Part shown: piece by piece, positions 8,474-10,121 of the stretch
Layout of the letters: each line of letters starts with the position of its first letter
How positions within the stretch are numbered: position 1 is the stretch's first letter
Origin: Euperipatoides rowelli
Taxonomy: Eukaryota; Onychophora; Udeonychophora; Euonychophora; Peripatopsidae
Assembly (NCBI GenBank): GCA_003024985.2
Contig: PXIH01S0000592.1
Length of the DNA stretch: 10,121 nucleotides
Reading direction: 5' to 3' (one strand)
The notes under the pieces: generated by a model
The model's database searches: none
Seen by the model: the letters and a program-made list of their open reading frames with translations, nothing else
What the model was told of the DNA's origin: nothing
Translations under genes and position numbers: made by a program

Positions 8474-8622
8474 ATCTGCTAATGATACCATGAGTATAGT
8501 GAAAAGAGCAAATTTGATGACATGAATCTCCATTAATCTCCAAAGAATCTCACAGATTTCATCAAAAACACCAAGAAATTTCTTCCAAAAATGTTGAACA
8601 TATAAATGAAGCTTATCTTTTG
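8474..8622 (-). CDS. Piezo: Piezo channel, internal exon 3
   Basis: This exon encodes AKDKLHLYVQHFWKKFLGVF, then DEICEILWRLMEIHVIK, FALFTILMVSLAD. The block LWRLMEIHVIK followed by a hydrophobic helix ending in VSLADVS matches the vertebrate Piezo pattern LxRLLELHVxK...WVALKEVS. It is an amphipathic helix leading into the next membrane helix of the blade. The acceptor is CTTGTAG above 8622, and the donor is a strong GTAAGT directly below 8474 after the Asp codon. Length is 149 nt, with two bases finishing a split Ala codon from exon 2 and a phase-0 end. The open frame continues a few codons into the intron, but GTAAGT is the better end because VS is supplied by exon 4. Confidence 0.9.
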
Positions 8623-9526
8623 CTACAAGACAAAACATTTAAAAAAATTTAAATAGTCAAAATTTTATGCCTAGTAAAATACTATAATATTGAGTTTTAA
8701 AAAAAACTGAAGTAACAAATTTGACTAAGAAAGGTAAATAAGATATATTAAATAATGAAATTTTACATTTTTGAAAAATTAAAGCACATCGTACACAGTA
8801 AATCCTTTAACCCCCCCCCCTTCCCCCAAAACATGTTGCTTTAGTAAAAAAATATAATATTTTTTAGCAGTGTTAAAAAAACTTTTTGAATTTAAGCAGC
8901 CGTGATGTATTGTTTTTATATTATATTTTATTGATGGTTAATTAATAGCTTTGTAAGAACTAGCCAGTCTAATAAATAGGTGTTCAGCGACAGCATGCTA
9001 ATGAAACAAAGACCATATGCATGCTGGAATAACATGAATACTGATTAACCACCATCAAGTTAGTAAATGTCAAAACACATATACTGTAATTATATGAACA
9101 CACATACAGACCACACTGCTTTAAAATAGGATACCACCTCCTCTAGACAGATACCCCGACTGTTTTTTATTATTAGATTCGAATCAGGGTGATAGTTTTT
9201 AAATATTTATTTACAAATATTTATTTTATAGAATATAAAGGACACTATCCCTGAATTTATAAGATGGATCTTTTATAATGTCAACAAGACCAAGAAGTTT
9301 CATATGAACAATGAAGTATCTTTAGCCTATCTGACATTATTGCGAGACCTTTATGAATTTATAATATAGACAAGTTCTAACATCACCATAATTATACTTG
9401 AACACTATTCTGGTGTGGAACAAAATACCATCAGTCTTAGAATCATACTTTAAAAAGACCATGAAAAGATTTTGCGCTCACCCAGGGAAAATATGTCAAT
9501 TCCAAAAAAGAAAAATCTTCACAAAC
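8623..9526 (-). other. Piezo intron between exons 2 and 3
   Basis: This 904-bp AT-rich intron contains a C homopolymer at 8811-8820 followed by TTCCCCC. It also has a nested palindromic segment at 8931-9058, listed separately. No coding signal was seen on either strand. Confidence 0.7.
8931..9058. repeat. Nested palindromic segment, possible foldback element
   Basis: The outer arms TTGATGGTTAAT (8931-8942) and ATTAACCACCATCAA (9044-9058) are complementary apart from a three-base insertion. Inner arms CAGCATGC (8991-8998) and GCATGCTG (9019-9026) are perfectly complementary. The segment is about 128 bp, without coding capacity. Confidence 0.5.
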
Positions 9527-9597
9527 CTTTCAAGCCTTCTTTAGATTCTATTTCGTCTGGTGGTGGAGGCACCACAACAGCTGCCATAGACATGCTT
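9527..9597 (-). CDS. Piezo: Piezo channel, internal exon 2 (short cytosolic loop)
   Basis: This 71-nt exon encodes SMSMAAVVVPPPPDEIESKE and then GLK, plus split codons at both ends. It lies where vertebrate PIEZO1 and PIEZO2 have a long acidic, poorly conserved intracellular loop after the CILxLHYFH helix. Here the loop is a short proline-rich linker. The acceptor is TTTTTAG above 9597. The donor is a weak GTTTGT below 9527, chosen because the leftover G joins CA of the next exon to give Ala and keeps the frame into KDKLHLY. The intron to exon 1 is only 136 bp. The conserved flanks and intact phase support it as a real exon. The exact donor is the least certain point. Confidence 0.78.
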
Positions 9598-9733
9598 CTA
9601 AAAATAATTAGAAAGCCAAATATTGAATTTACTGAATTATAAAGAATAATATTTAATCTGTCTCCAAAACAAATAGATTACCGTAGTCTAAATTAAAATT
9701 AATTCAAGCAAATAAATAATTTTTATTACTAAC
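9598..9733 (-). other. Piezo intron between exons 1 and 2
   Basis: This 136-bp AT-rich intron runs from GTTAGT to TTTTTAG on the minus strand. It holds nothing beyond splice signals. Confidence 0.75.
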
Positions 9734-9886
9734 CGTTGTCGGCCCGCATTAATTGAGATCATGTTGATGAAATCTTTATGAAAGTAATGAACCTGAAGTA
9801 TACAGATGATGAGAAAAGAAGTTGGAGTGAGCAATTTAAGAAACAGAGTACCCGTGTTATACCGCTCCAAACCGAAATCACTCAAT
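9734..9886 (-). CDS. Piezo: Piezo channel, internal exon 1 of 5 in window
   Basis: This exon encodes about 50 residues of a Piezo mechanosensitive cation channel, a plasma-membrane trimer opened by membrane tension. The translation starts LSDFGLERYNTGTLF and continues into the diagnostic stretch PTSFLIICILQVHYFH. In vertebrate PIEZO1/2 the equivalent is a membrane helix ending in CILxLHYFH, followed by a cytosolic loop. The acceptor is a pyrimidine tract ending in CAG just above 9886, and the donor is GTTAGT below 9734. The exon begins with one base and ends with two bases of split codons (153 nt = 1+150+2). The trailing CG joins the first A of the next exon to make Arg. Family assignment is by recognition of the sequence, not a search. 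The upstream exon was not found in 9887-10121. Confidence 0.88.
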
Positions 9887-10073
9887 CTGAAAAGAAAAAC
9901 AAATCATAATTTGTATGTACAATATATACTGTATATAGCCTACAGTGTACGTTGTATATTTATATAATATGATTCGAGTTTAGGTTAGCTTATCTAAAAT
10001 CCAAATTCCTATTTGCATCTGTTGATAAGAAACAACCAGATTTAATCAGGATTGCCCCATTATCAACCTCTTA

Positions 10074-10121
10074 AGCCACGTTTACACTGGCCACTTTTCC
10101 GGAACACGATGCGCATTCCAT
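10074..10121. mobile_element. Possible DNA transposon terminus, cut by window end
   Basis: The last bases read GCCACGTTTACACTGGCCAC and then a GC-richer stretch, unlike the AT-rich DNA before it. GTTTACACTGG is the kind of sequence found at the ends of hAT-like and other cut-and-paste MITEs. Only one end is visible, so the family is undetermined. Confidence 0.33.

Noticed and set aside
9120-9270. Weak inverted pair CAGGGTGATAGT and ACTATCCCTG
   Set aside because: Arms are short and imperfect, without target duplication; not distinguishable from chance in AT-rich DNA.

Overview
This is a AT-rich, intron-dominated eukaryotic nuclear window with no bacterial-style gene layout. Its backbone is one gene on the minus strand: five consecutive internal exons of a Piezo-type mechanosensitive cation channel. 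In transcript order they are 9886-9734, 9597-9527, 8622-8474, 5260-5087 and 301-194. All four junctions keep one frame, giving 655 coding bases (about 218 codons) from the membrane-embedded blade of the channel. The gene start, the pore and the C-terminus lie outside the window. The protein is closest in feel to animal Piezo proteins; kb-sized introns, the LINE and MITE debris and the haplotype-like assembly artefact suggest a polymorphic invertebrate, perhaps marine, but I cannot name the species.

Reading from the low end: exon 5 (194-301) is followed by a 4.8 kb intron. That intron holds a decayed non-LTR retrotransposon with a recognisable reverse transcriptase block (minus strand, about 1187-1345). 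It abuts a 37+37 bp near-perfect palindrome (1327-1414). Next come a tandem pair of about 350 bp repeats separated by an ambiguous base (2137-2853), each with a promoter/first-exon look, and a broken, unrecognised coding remnant (4138-4553). Exon 4 lies at 5087-5260.

The next 3.2 kb intron carries two inverted copies of one TA-flanked MITE-like family (6466-6856 and 7110-8237). The larger copy contains an iterated 12-mer motif. Exons 3, 2 and 1 fill 8474-9886, with a foldback-like palindrome in the 0.9 kb intron between exons 3 and 2. The last 50 bases look like the end of another DNA transposon.

No CRISPR array, rRNA, tRNA or prokaryotic operon was seen. The most unusual signals are the MITE pair with its iterated motif, the LINE-derived palindrome, and the duplicated promoter-like unit, whose position around an N suggests collapsed or unmerged haplotypes.
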